Shown piece after piece: positions 1 through 7,029 of a DNA stretch of 11,316 bases. The notes beneath the pieces are model-generated. The model was not told the DNA's origin. It worked only from the letters and a program-made list of their open reading frames with translations, and did not search any database. Each line of letters starts with the position of its first letter. Position 1 is the stretch's first letter. Origin of the DNA: an uncultured Bacteroidales bacterium (lineage in GTDB: Bacteria; Bacteroidota; Bacteroidia; Bacteroidales; UBA932); NCBI GenBank assembly GCA_937906795.1, contig CALCUQ010000386.1:1-11316 (forward strand), written 5' to 3'. The position numbers and the translations under genes were made by a program.

Positions 1-145
1 CCTTGGGCTCACAATCGTTTACGATATCATCGTCGATCCTCAATTCGCCCGCTGTTATATCCTCAAGTCCGGCAATCATACGAAGTGTCGTCGATTTACC
101 GCATCCTGAAGGGCCTACAAAAACTATAAACTCTTTATCCTCTAT
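1..145 (-). other. ABC-transporter ATPase fragment of foreign character at the window edge
   Basis: These bases encode the Walker A region of a sugar-type ABC ATPase (MsmX/UgpC/MalK group) in frame with the PurL-like sequence. By eye count, positions 1-120 are about 49% GC, while 121-300 are about 35%, close to the rest of the gene. The change of family and of base composition within a few codons suggests DNA from another source, either by misassembly or by recombination. MsmX-type ATPases are more typical of Firmicutes than of Bacteroidota, which is general knowledge rather than something shown here. Confidence 0.5.
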
Positions 146-715
146 TTCTGCCTCACCGGTAATGTCAAATCCTAAATTATTTGGAGCACAACTCTCAAGA
201 AGAGATATAAACAATCCGTTTGAGGAGATATAGTGTGCACTTGAGATAAGATCTTTTTCTGCACATTTTACAATGGCATTAAGGGTGTCTGATGTTATCT
301 GGTATTCACTTTCATCTGTAACCTTGCCTACAAGGTAAATTGTATCACCTTTTGACTCAAATGACATTGGGATAATGTTCTTTTTGTTTTTAAACAAGCC
401 CAGTGCATTTATTCGTCTGTCATCTACATTTTTTGCTGTGAGGAATCTTGCTCCACTACATGCCAGTTTTGCTATAGCCTCATTGTTGGCTCTGGTAAGG
501 GCAGTTGCAGGATCCAGTTTATCCAAAGAAACAGACTCAGCTTTTGATATGCCTATAGTAAATACTCCTTTGCCAATTTTTTCTACATCTGCATCAAATG
601 GGTTCTTTATGTACTTTAGAATAGTTTTAGAGTATTGTTCATCTTGAGTAAGGAGTTCTGCTATATCAACAAGATCTTCCATCTCTACAATTTGTTTTTC
701 ATAAAGCTCTACCAT
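1..715 (-). CDS. Chimeric partial frame: shortened PurL-like protein running into an ABC-transporter ATPase
   Basis: This frame was translated by hand from the ATG at 715; 238 codons are visible before the window edge. Residues 1-45 are a helical leader I do not recognise. Residues about 75-190 resemble parts of the AIR-synthase fold of FGAM synthase PurL: an AIAKLACSGA segment, then GDTIYLVG (123-130), then a SAHYISSNGL segment (159-168, compare SAHDVSDGGL in PurL) and LGFDITGEAEI (181-191). The ATP/FGAR-binding stretch normally found between the first two blocks is absent. From about residue 192 the frame changes to the start of a UgpC/MsmX-type sugar ABC ATPase, with Walker A GPSGCGKST at 201-209 followed by LRMIAGLEDITAGEL. 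The gene lies 46 bp behind the dehydrogenase stop, so the two are probably cotranscribed. The PurL-like part is probably a real gene; the ABC part may be an assembly join. A true fusion cannot be excluded. Confidence 0.55.
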   Translation of the reverse strand, partial: MVELYEKQIVEMEDLVDIAELLTQDEQYSKTILKYIKNPFDADVEKIGKGVFTIGISKAESVSLDKLDPATALTRANNEAIAKLACSGARFLTAKNVDDRRINALGLFKNKKNIIPMSFESKGDTIYLVGKVTDESEYQITSDTLNAIVKCAEKDLISSAHYISSNGLFISLLESCAPNNLGFDITGEAEIEDKEFIVFVGPSGCGKSTTLRMIAGLEDITAGELRIDDDIVNDCEPK

Positions 716-761
716 AAGAATATTATTTAGTGTGAAACTTGTTTTATTGTCAAACAATCAG

Positions 762-1694
762 TTACTGCATGTTGTTCTTTATATTTTCTGCTATTTTGTC
801 AATAAGACATGCTCTGGCCTCTTTGCTTGCCCATCCTATGTGTGGAGTAAGCAATATTTTTTTAGGATTGTTAACCTTAAGATATGGGGAGTCAATTGGA
901 AGAGGTTCTTTGCTGAACACATCAATTCCAGCACCGGCCAAAAGGTTCTCGTTCAAAGCCTGTACAATATCATTTTCATTTATTATTCCACCTCTGCCCA
1001 AATTAAAGATATAAGCTGTAGGTTTCATAAGTTTAAGATAGTTGTATGTTATAAGATTGTTGGTTTTTTCGTTAAGAGGTGCGTGAACAGATATAATATC
1101 ACAAGTCTGCATTAACTCTTCCAATGATACATTCTTGAATTCATCTGAGTGGGCAACTCCACTTGTTGCATAATATACTACCTCCATGCCAAAGGCTTGT
1201 GCAATACGTGCCACTTTACTGCCTATATTGCCCAATCCAATAATTCCGTATTTCTTGCCCTTTAATTCAAAGAAACATTCGCTCACATCTGTAAACGACG
1301 GCCCTTTTGAATAGTTGCCGCTTTTTACAGCATTGTCAAAATACCCCATTTTACATACCATAGTAAGCACCATAGCAAATGTAACTTGCACTACACTTTC
1401 TGTAGAGTATCCTATTGCATTCTTAACAGGAATTCCTTTGCTGTTGGCATAAGGAATATCAACATTGTTTGTTCCTGTTGCTGCAACACAAATAAGTTTT
1501 AGTTTTGGAGCAGCATCAACTTGCTCTTTACCAATAATTACCTTATTTGTAATAATTACATCTGCATCTTTGATTCTTTCAAAAACCTCTTCTGGTTTGG
1601 TAAAAGGGTATGTTACAAACTCTCCAAGGGTTGCAATAGGCTCAAGTGATATATCATTGCCAATAGTGTCGGCATCTAAAAATACAATTTTCAT
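762..1694 (-). CDS. D-2-hydroxyacid dehydrogenase (glycerate dehydrogenase/hydroxypyruvate reductase-like)
   Basis: This 310-residue NAD(P)-dependent oxidoreductase interconverts a 2-keto acid and a D-2-hydroxy acid in the cytoplasm. It has a complete set of family marks: the Rossmann loop GLGNIG at 153-158, the substrate-binding Arg234 in NLGRGG, Glu263 in the IDVFSKEPL segment, and the catalytic His285 in LTPHIGW. Length is normal. The end of the second Rossmann strand reads VVYYATSG, with no acidic residue at the usual NAD-selecting place, which is common in glycerate dehydrogenases, so cofactor choice is open. The substrate is not fixed by sequence; glycerate/hydroxypyruvate is my best guess, and D-lactate or phosphoglycerate are less likely. 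It starts after the terminator at 1758-1789, so it probably has its own promoter. A weak -7-like TAACTTTA (one mismatch) lies at 1723-1730 on this strand. The PurL-like gene follows 46 bp downstream. Confidence 0.88.
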   Translation of the reverse strand: MKIVFLDADTIGNDISLEPIATLGEFVTYPFTKPEEVFERIKDADVIITNKVIIGKEQVDAAPKLKLICVAATGTNNVDIPYANSKGIPVKNAIGYSTESVVQVTFAMVLTMVCKMGYFDNAVKSGNYSKGPSFTDVSECFFELKGKKYGIIGLGNIGSKVARIAQAFGMEVVYYATSGVAHSDEFKNVSLEELMQTCDIISVHAPLNEKTNNLITYNYLKLMKPTAYIFNLGRGGIINENDIVQALNENLLAGAGIDVFSKEPLPIDSPYLKVNNPKKILLTPHIGWASKEARACLIDKIAENIKNNMQ

Positions 1695-1757
1695 ATGGCT
1701 TTTATTTTTAATAAATAATCCTTAAAGTTAGTAATAAATTTGTAATTCTAAAAGCAA

Positions 1758-1789
1758 GAGGCCGAGTCTGCTTAATGTGACTCGGCCTC
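1758..1789 (-). terminator. Rho-independent terminator of the gyrB-to-SDR operon
   Basis: A perfect 11-bp inverted repeat, GAGGCCGAGTC (1758-1768) and GACTCGGCCTC (1779-1789), encloses a 10-nt loop. It is GC-rich in an AT-rich surround. Read on the - strand it lies 25 bp past the SDR stop codon and is followed by TTGCTTTTAG, a U-rich tract. It closes the transcript coming from gyrB and separates it from the dehydrogenase gene. No + strand gene ends here. Confidence 0.85.
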
Positions 1790-1814
1790 CATATCATTTA
1801 TTTTAAAGAATTAC

Positions 1815-2648
1815 TTATTTCAAAGGAGAGTTAGGCTCCTTTTTCATGTAGTTGTATTCCAGTTTGTCCACCAGTCTTGGGAAGAACTTGTTTAACCATA
1901 CAGTAAGTTTGCCAATTGGAGTAAGTATTATTTGTGCTTTACGCTTGTTAACACCTTTTACCAGTCTTGCTGCAACCTCCTCTGCACTCATCATCTTGTC
2001 TTCATCTCTAGGAGTTTCTCCTTGAGCGCTTCCATCTGCAGTTAAAGCAGTATGTCTGATATTAGAAGATGTAAATCCTGGTGCAAAAATCATTACATGC
2101 AAACCATCGTGCAAATGTTCTACTCTAAGAGTATCAAGGAATCCGTAAATTGCAAATTTTGATGCACTGTATCCTGTTCTTGCTGGAAGCCCTTTAAAGC
2201 CTGCTATGGAAATGACTCCTACAACAGAGCCTTTTGCCTGTAATAGATATGGAAGTGCATATTTTGTACAATATACTGTACCCCAAAAGTTTACATCCAT
2301 CAAACTCTTAATTACACTCAAGTCAAGATCTTTGAACATGGCTCTCATTGATATGCCGGCATTATTTACCAGTATATCTATTTTGCCATATGTTTCTACT
2401 GTCTTGTTTATTAGATTTTTACAATCTTCTTCTTTGGTAACGTCAGTTCCTACTGAAATAAATTTTGGTGCACTCTTTCCATCTATGCTGCATTCGCTTC
2501 CATATTTGGCGTTAAGTTCATTTATAATGGAGCTAAGTTTGTCAACATTTCTTGCTGCCAAAACTACGCAATCACCTTTGGATGCAAATTCTTTTGCTGT
2601 TGCCAGGCCTATACCTGAACTGGCACCTGTAATAACAACTACTCTCAT
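1815..2648 (-). CDS. Short-chain dehydrogenase/reductase, likely 3-ketosphinganine-type reductase
   Basis: This is a 277-residue classical SDR. It has the cofactor loop TGASSGIG at 7-14, DV at 69-70, NNAG at 95-98, Asn120, Ser147, and the catalytic YSASK at 160-164, so it should be an active NAD(P)H reductase. Arg33 after strand 2 (AARN) is compatible with NADPH. A C-terminal extension (about 220-277), with a hydrophobic stretch around ILTPIGKLTVWLNKFF, is typical of the DHRS7/KDSR-like branch and could touch the membrane. The start is 7 bp after the stop of the alpha-oxoamine synthase gene, so the two are almost certainly cotranscribed. An alpha-oxoamine synthase makes a 3-keto amine and an SDR is what reduces it, so I infer the second step of sphingoid-base (or capnine) synthesis. 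The fold is certain and the substrate is inferred from context. Confidence 0.85.
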   Translation of the reverse strand: MRVVVITGASSGIGLATAKEFASKGDCVVLAARNVDKLSSIINELNAKYGSECSIDGKSAPKFISVGTDVTKEEDCKNLINKTVETYGKIDILVNNAGISMRAMFKDLDLSVIKSLMDVNFWGTVYCTKYALPYLLQAKGSVVGVISIAGFKGLPARTGYSASKFAIYGFLDTLRVEHLHDGLHVMIFAPGFTSSNIRHTALTADGSAQGETPRDEDKMMSAEEVAARLVKGVNKRKAQIILTPIGKLTVWLNKFFPRLVDKLEYNYMKKEPNSPLK

Positions 2649-2655
2649 AATTCAA

Positions 2656-3915
2656 TTAGTCCATAATTGCCATATCCTGGATATCAGTAGAGCCTTTATA
2701 CTTGCCAGCCTCAAGATTTTTCTTAACCTCCTCAAAAGCTTTAAGAGTATACTCTACATGCTCCATTTCGTGCATAGCTGTAGGGATAAGGCGGTACATA
2801 ATAACACCTTTTGGTACTACAGGGTATACAACACATGAGCAGAAGATACCATATTTCTCTCTTAGATCAATAAGCATATTGGTAGCCTCAGGAACATCAC
2901 CTTTCATAAATACAGGAGTGATACAAGCCTCAGCAACACCAATGTCAAAACCTCTTTGTCTTAGACCATCTTGTAGAGCACGGGTAATCTTGAACAATTT
3001 CTCACGTTTGTCATGACCTTTTCTAATAATGTCAAGTCTCTTCAAACAACCCTCAACAATTGGCATAGGTAGTGATTTTGCATAGATTTGAGAGCGTAGG
3101 TTGTATCTTAGATAGTTGATGATATCTTTGTCACCTGCTACGAAACCACCAATACAAGCCATTGATTTTGCATAAGCGCCAAAATACAAATCAACTTGAT
3201 CCATAACACCATAGTGCTCAGAAGTACCTCTACCGTTAGGACCCATACAACCAAATCCGTGAGCATCGTCAATTAGAATTCTAAAGTTGTATTTCTCTTT
3301 TAGTTTACAGATAAGATCCAAGCGGCCAAGACCACCGGTCATACCATAAACACCCTCAGTGATAAGAAGGATACCACCGCCACTTTCTTGTGTAAGTTTT
3401 GTTGCTCTTTGAAGTGCTTTCTCGCAACGCTCAATATCATTGTGAGGATATACAATTCTCTTACCCATATGAAGTCTTACACCATCCATAATACAAGCGT
3501 GAGCCTCAGAATCGTAAACAATTACATCATGTCTTGTTACAAGAGCATCAATTGTAGAGATCATACCCTGATAACCAAAGTTGAACAGGTATGCATCCTC
3601 TTTACACTCAAACTCTGCAAGCTCTCTCTCAAGTTGCTCATGCAAAGAAGTGTGACCACTCATCATTCTGGCACCCATTGGATATGCAAGACCCCATTTG
3701 GCAGCAGCCTCAGCATCAACTTTTCTTACCTCTGGGTCATTTGCCAAACCTAGATAGTTGTTAAATGTCCAAGCAAGAACTTTTTTACCATTAAAAGTCA
3801 TGTAAGGTGCAATTTCTCCCTCAAGTTTAGGGAACATAAAATAACCGTGAGCTTTTTTTCTGTATTGCCCTGGCGGACCACCTTCGTCCTTTTTAATTCT
3901 TTCAAAAATGTCCAT
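2656..3915 (-). CDS. PLP-dependent alpha-oxoamine synthase, probable serine palmitoyltransferase
   Basis: This 419-residue fold-type I PLP enzyme belongs to the family of KBL, BioF, HemA and SPT. Visible marks are the PLP-stacking His139 in the DSEAHACIMDG segment, Asp216 and His219 in IDDAHGFG, and the Schiff-base Lys250 in AYAKSMACIGGF. The family condenses an amino acid with an acyl thioester and releases CO2. The N-terminus (MDIFERIKKDEGGPPGQY) marks a Bacteroidota clade distinct from the classical Sphingobacterium/Bacteroides SPT, and the C-terminus carries about 20 extra residues. With the SDR directly downstream, the likely product is 3-ketosphinganine from serine and palmitoyl thioester. 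A cysteate acyltransferase (sulfonolipid/capnine) is the main alternative; KBL or BioF are less likely without threonine or biotin genes nearby. It starts 19 bp after the M23 peptidase stop. Family is sure; the amino acid used is not. Confidence 0.88.
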   Translation of the reverse strand: MDIFERIKKDEGGPPGQYRKKAHGYFMFPKLEGEIAPYMTFNGKKVLAWTFNNYLGLANDPEVRKVDAEAAAKWGLAYPMGARMMSGHTSLHEQLERELAEFECKEDAYLFNFGYQGMISTIDALVTRHDVIVYDSEAHACIMDGVRLHMGKRIVYPHNDIERCEKALQRATKLTQESGGGILLITEGVYGMTGGLGRLDLICKLKEKYNFRILIDDAHGFGCMGPNGRGTSEHYGVMDQVDLYFGAYAKSMACIGGFVAGDKDIINYLRYNLRSQIYAKSLPMPIVEGCLKRLDIIRKGHDKREKLFKITRALQDGLRQRGFDIGVAEACITPVFMKGDVPEATNMLIDLREKYGIFCSCVVYPVVPKGVIMYRLIPTAMHEMEHVEYTLKAFEEVKKNLEAGKYKGSTDIQDMAIMD

Positions 3916-3934
3916 GTCTAATATTAGTTAATGA

Positions 3935-4903
3935 TTATGTATATCTTATTTTTCTTCCTATTTTTAAAATTGTGGTAGGCTTTATACCGTTAAGTTTGCA
4001 TAATTTGCTTACGGATACCCCTGTCCTGTGAGCAATTCTGCCTAATGTATCCCCTTTTTTTATAGTCCAGTATCTTATTTTGTCAATCTCTTTTTTATAG
4101 GCAAAAGTTTCGGCCGACAAAGTAAGAATGCTTCCCTTTGTGGTATGAGTTTTAAAGTCAACTATATCATGAGGGTTAATTGGATTGCCCAAGTATCTGA
4201 ATTCTAGGTGAAGATGATATCCGGTTGATCTGCCTGTATTTCCACCTTTACCAACTGCATCACCGGCCTTTATGTGTTGCCCTGCCTTAACAAGAGGTTT
4301 TTCAAGGTGAGCATAAAGGGTTTCAAGTCCATTGTAGTGTCTTACAACAACATAATGGCCATATCCTCTTCTTTGGTATCTGATTATCCTTACAATACCG
4401 TCAAATGCACATTTTACGGTGTCACCTCTGTGAACTTTAAGATCTATTCCGTAGTGGTATCTCCATTTTCTGAATCCCCAGTCAGATGTAACATATTTTT
4501 GGGATGGAGGACAATAGCCGCTTATATCAATTGCTATTGTATCCTTCATATTGGTAAGGGAGACATTGTAAGGGTTCAAATTCACATTGTCCCGTATATC
4601 ATATTCTTCTGGAAGCTCAGAGAATTTGTTGAACTTTATTTCATCATAAATTTCGTCGCTGGGTCCATCAGAAAGAGGGAACAATTCCTCAATGGAACCT
4701 GGATATTGGACATAACGGATATCGCAACATGCACTGCGAATGCTGTTGGACTCCATTAATCTCTTTGATTTTTCGGTTCCCTGATATCCTCTTACAAATA
4801 TTCTCTTTAATCCATTGGAGAATTTGCTTTGAGCTGTGATATTGGAACTTGCAATTACTCCCGCAATCAGCAGGAGTAATGCAGTAAAACGTTTAAGCGT
4901 CAA
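3935..4903 (-). CDS. Secreted M23 (LytM-type) peptidoglycan endopeptidase with C-terminal LysM
   Basis: Starting at the TTG at 4903 gives 322 residues. Residues 1-25 form a signal peptide (TLKRF, then ALLLLIAGVIA, then ITAQ). An unassigned region follows to about 130. The M23 domain spans about 140-245 with zinc ligands His150 and Asp154 (HYGID), His199 (YAH) and HLH at 230-232. A LysM module ends the protein (278-322, YWTIKKGDTLGRIA onward). All catalytic residues are present, so it should cut peptide cross-links in the periplasm. The frame stays open upstream to an ATG at 5005, but that start adds 34 residues coded inside gyrB before the signal peptide and is unlikely. The TTG overlaps the last 11 bp of gyrB, which suggests translational coupling. 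Gene order and the 19-bp gap to the next gene indicate one operon. Confidence 0.87.
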   Translation of the reverse strand: MTLKRFTALLLLIAGVIASSNITAQSKFSNGLKRIFVRGYQGTEKSKRLMESNSIRSACCDIRYVQYPGSIEELFPLSDGPSDEIYDEIKFNKFSELPEEYDIRDNVNLNPYNVSLTNMKDTIAIDISGYCPPSQKYVTSDWGFRKWRYHYGIDLKVHRGDTVKCAFDGIVRIIRYQRRGYGHYVVVRHYNGLETLYAHLEKPLVKAGQHIKAGDAVGKGGNTGRSTGYHLHLEFRYLGNPINPHDIVDFKTHTTKGSILTLSAETFAYKKEIDKIRYWTIKKGDTLGRIAHRTGVSVSKLCKLNGIKPTTILKIGRKIRYT

Positions 4904-6878
4904 TATTTGCGGATTTAGCGTTTTGTTCAATAAATTCTCTTCTTGGTGGAACATCATCACCCATAAGCATTGAGAATATTCTGTCTGCCTCAGCAGCATT
5001 CTCAATTGTAACTTGTCTTAGAAGTCTCTTTGATGGGTCCATTGTTGTATCCCACAATTGCTCAGCGTTCATCTCTCCAAGACCTTTGTAGCGTTGGATA
5101 TATATTCCCTTGTCTGAGCCGCCACCCATTTCTTGTTTGATTTTCTCCAACTCTTCATCAGTCCAGCAATATACCTCTTGTTTGCCTTTCTTTGCTCTGT
5201 ACAATGGAGGCGTAGCACAATATACGTGACCGTTCTTGATAAGGTCAACCATATGTCTGAAGAAGAATGTAAGAATCAGTGTTGTAATGTGGCTTCCGTC
5301 TACGTCGGCATCGGTCATAATTATCACTTTGTGATATCTTAATTTGCTAAGATTAAGTGCCTTGCTGTCTTCCTCAGTTCCAATTGTAACTCCAAGGGCA
5401 GTGTATATGTTTCTAATAGACTCACTTTCAAGGATCTTGTGGTCCATAGCTTTCTCAACATTAAGGATTTTACCTCTCAACGGAAGAATGGCTTGGAATT
5501 GTCTGTCTCTGCCAGTTTTTGCTGTACCACCCGCAGAGTCTCCCTCCACAAGATAAAGTTCGCAGTTTTCTGGGTTTCTGTCTGAACAGTCTGCCAGTTT
5601 GCCAGGTAGACCAGCACCGGTCATAACTGTCTTTCTTTGAACCATCTCTCTGGCTTTTCTGGCAGCGTGTCTGGCTGTTGCAGCAAGAATTACTTTCTCA
5701 ATAATGGATTTTGCATCTTTTGGATTTTCCTCAAGGTAATTCTCCAAAGCAGAACTTGTAGCCTGACTCACAGAGGCCATAACCTCACTGTTGCCAAGTT
5801 TTGTTTTGGTCTGTCCCTCAAATTGAGGCTCAGCCACTTTAACAGAAATAACAGCTGTTAGTCCCTCTCTAAAGTCTGCAGGGTCAATGTCAAACTTAAG
5901 TTTTGAAAGCATGCCGTTTTTCTCTGCGTAACTTTTAAGGGTTGTTGTAAGACCTCTTCTAAAACCACTAAGGTGAGTACCACCCTCTATAGTGTTGATA
6001 TTGTTTACATATGAGTGGATATTTTCAGAGAATCCTGTATTGTACTGCATTGCAATTTCAATTGGAATGCCTGTTTTGTCTGTTTCAAGGTAGATAGGGT
6101 TTTCTGTAAGTTTCTCTCTTGTGCCATCAAGATACCCAACAAACTCCAAAAGACCCTTTTCTGAGTAGTATACCTCATGTTTGTCCACTTCAACCACTTG
6201 TCCGTCTTCATTTGTGTCAACAGCTCTAAGGTCTCTCAAACAAAGCTTGACCCCTTTGTTAAGGTATGCAAGCTCTCTTAAACGGGCAGCAAGAATATCA
6301 TAATTGTAAACTGTGCTTGCGGTGAAAATTTCCGGATCTGGGCTGAATGTAATGATTGTACCTGTAGTTTCAGACTCCCCGACAACTTTTACCGGATACA
6401 AAGGAACACCTTTTGAGTACTCCTGTTTGAATATCTTTCCCTCTCTATGGATTTCGGCTGTAAGATGAGTTGACAGTGCATTAACACAAGACACACCCAC
6501 ACCATGCAAACCTCCTGACACTTTGTAGCTGTCTTTGCTGAATTTTCCACCAGCGTGAAGTACAGTTAGAACAACCTCAAGGGCACTTCTGCCCTCTTTC
6601 TCATGGATTCCGGTAGGAATACCACGTCCGTTGTCTTTTACTGTGATTGAATTGTCTTTGTTTATTATAACGTCTATATCAGAACAATAGCCTGCAAGTG
6701 CTTCATCTATTGAGTTGTCTACAACCTCATAAACCAGGTGATGCAAACCTCTGGAGCCAACATCTCCAATATACATTGATGGGCGTTTTCTTACTGCCTC
6801 CAATCCTTCCAAAACCTGAATGCTATCTGCAGAATAACCGTCGCTTACAGCAATATTTTCTTTCTCTATTTCGCTCAT
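4893..6878 (-). CDS. gyrB: DNA gyrase subunit B
   Basis: This 661-residue ATPase subunit of type II topoisomerase introduces negative supercoils together with GyrA. The GHKL ATPase domain shows Glu51 in YEVVDNSIDEA, Asp82 in DNGRGIPTG, the lid GGLHGVGVS at 122-130 and the QTKTKLG loop at 356-362. The Toprim domain shows EGDSAGG at 445-451 and DADVDGSH at 523-530, and the conserved tail has RYKGLGEMNAEQLW at 596-609. The length is that of the short GyrB lacking the large insert of Gammaproteobacteria. The opening YSADSIQVLEGLEAVRKRPS and the ending ANIDA fit Bacteroidota GyrB rather than ParE. It is the first gene of a four-gene unit, and its promoter lies at 6902-6932. The 3' end overlaps the probable TTG start of the peptidase gene. 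Confidence 0.97.
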   Translation of the reverse strand: MSEIEKENIAVSDGYSADSIQVLEGLEAVRKRPSMYIGDVGSRGLHHLVYEVVDNSIDEALAGYCSDIDVIINKDNSITVKDNGRGIPTGIHEKEGRSALEVVLTVLHAGGKFSKDSYKVSGGLHGVGVSCVNALSTHLTAEIHREGKIFKQEYSKGVPLYPVKVVGESETTGTIITFSPDPEIFTASTVYNYDILAARLRELAYLNKGVKLCLRDLRAVDTNEDGQVVEVDKHEVYYSEKGLLEFVGYLDGTREKLTENPIYLETDKTGIPIEIAMQYNTGFSENIHSYVNNINTIEGGTHLSGFRRGLTTTLKSYAEKNGMLSKLKFDIDPADFREGLTAVISVKVAEPQFEGQTKTKLGNSEVMASVSQATSSALENYLEENPKDAKSIIEKVILAATARHAARKAREMVQRKTVMTGAGLPGKLADCSDRNPENCELYLVEGDSAGGTAKTGRDRQFQAILPLRGKILNVEKAMDHKILESESIRNIYTALGVTIGTEEDSKALNLSKLRYHKVIIMTDADVDGSHITTLILTFFFRHMVDLIKNGHVYCATPPLYRAKKGKQEVYCWTDEELEKIKQEMGGGSDKGIYIQRYKGLGEMNAEQLWDTTMDPSKRLLRQVTIENAAEADRIFSMLMGDDVPPRREFIEQNAKSANIDA

Positions 6879-6901
6879 TTTTTCTTATAAATTTTAACAT
6901 A

Positions 6902-6932
6902 CAAAAATACAAAAAATATTGTAATCAGGCAA
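6902..6932 (-). promoter_or_regulatory. Probable Bacteroidota-type promoter of gyrB operon
   Basis: On the - strand TATTTTTG (6909 down to 6902) matches the TAnnTTTG -7 consensus exactly. TTG (6932 down to 6930) sits 20 nt upstream, matching the -33 TTTG element in three of four bases. Transcription would start about 17-20 nt before the gyrB ATG at 6878. The region is AT-rich, so chance matches are possible, but spacing and place both fit. Confidence 0.55.
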
Positions 6933-6996
6933 TATGAAATTCCTTAAAATTCATTAAAAAATACCCCTCAAAAAAGGGTTATATTTTAATTTTTAT

Positions 6997-7004
6997 TACA
7001 TTTG
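6997..7004 (+). promoter_or_regulatory. Candidate -7 element for ftsE-nth
   Basis: TACATTTG is an exact TAnnTTTG match 25 nt before the ftsE ATG. No convincing TTTG -33 element lies 19-21 nt upstream. Together with the gyrB element it makes the 151-bp gap 6879-7029 a divergent promoter region; nothing else is seen there. Confidence 0.35.
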
Positions 7005-7029
7005 TGTAATAATGTTCAAAATTTGATTT

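Noticed and set aside
732..1115. Two overlapping open frames on the + strand
   Set aside because: Both are antisense to the dehydrogenase, whose catalytic Arg, Glu and His are all in place.
2206..2838. Open frame of 210 codons on the + strand
   Set aside because: It is antisense to the SDR and the alpha-oxoamine synthase, which carry full family motifs; its own translation shows no recognisable domain.
4274..4759. Open frame of 161 codons on the + strand
   Set aside because: It lies wholly antisense to the M23 peptidase domain and shows no family resemblance.
4904..5005. ATG 5005 as the start of the M23 peptidase
   Set aside because: It would put 34 residues coded within gyrB in front of a normal signal peptide.
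6963..6979. Short hairpin with ACCC and GGGT arms between gyrB and ftsE
   Set aside because: The stem is only about four base pairs and no transcript ends there; not a terminator or clear operator.
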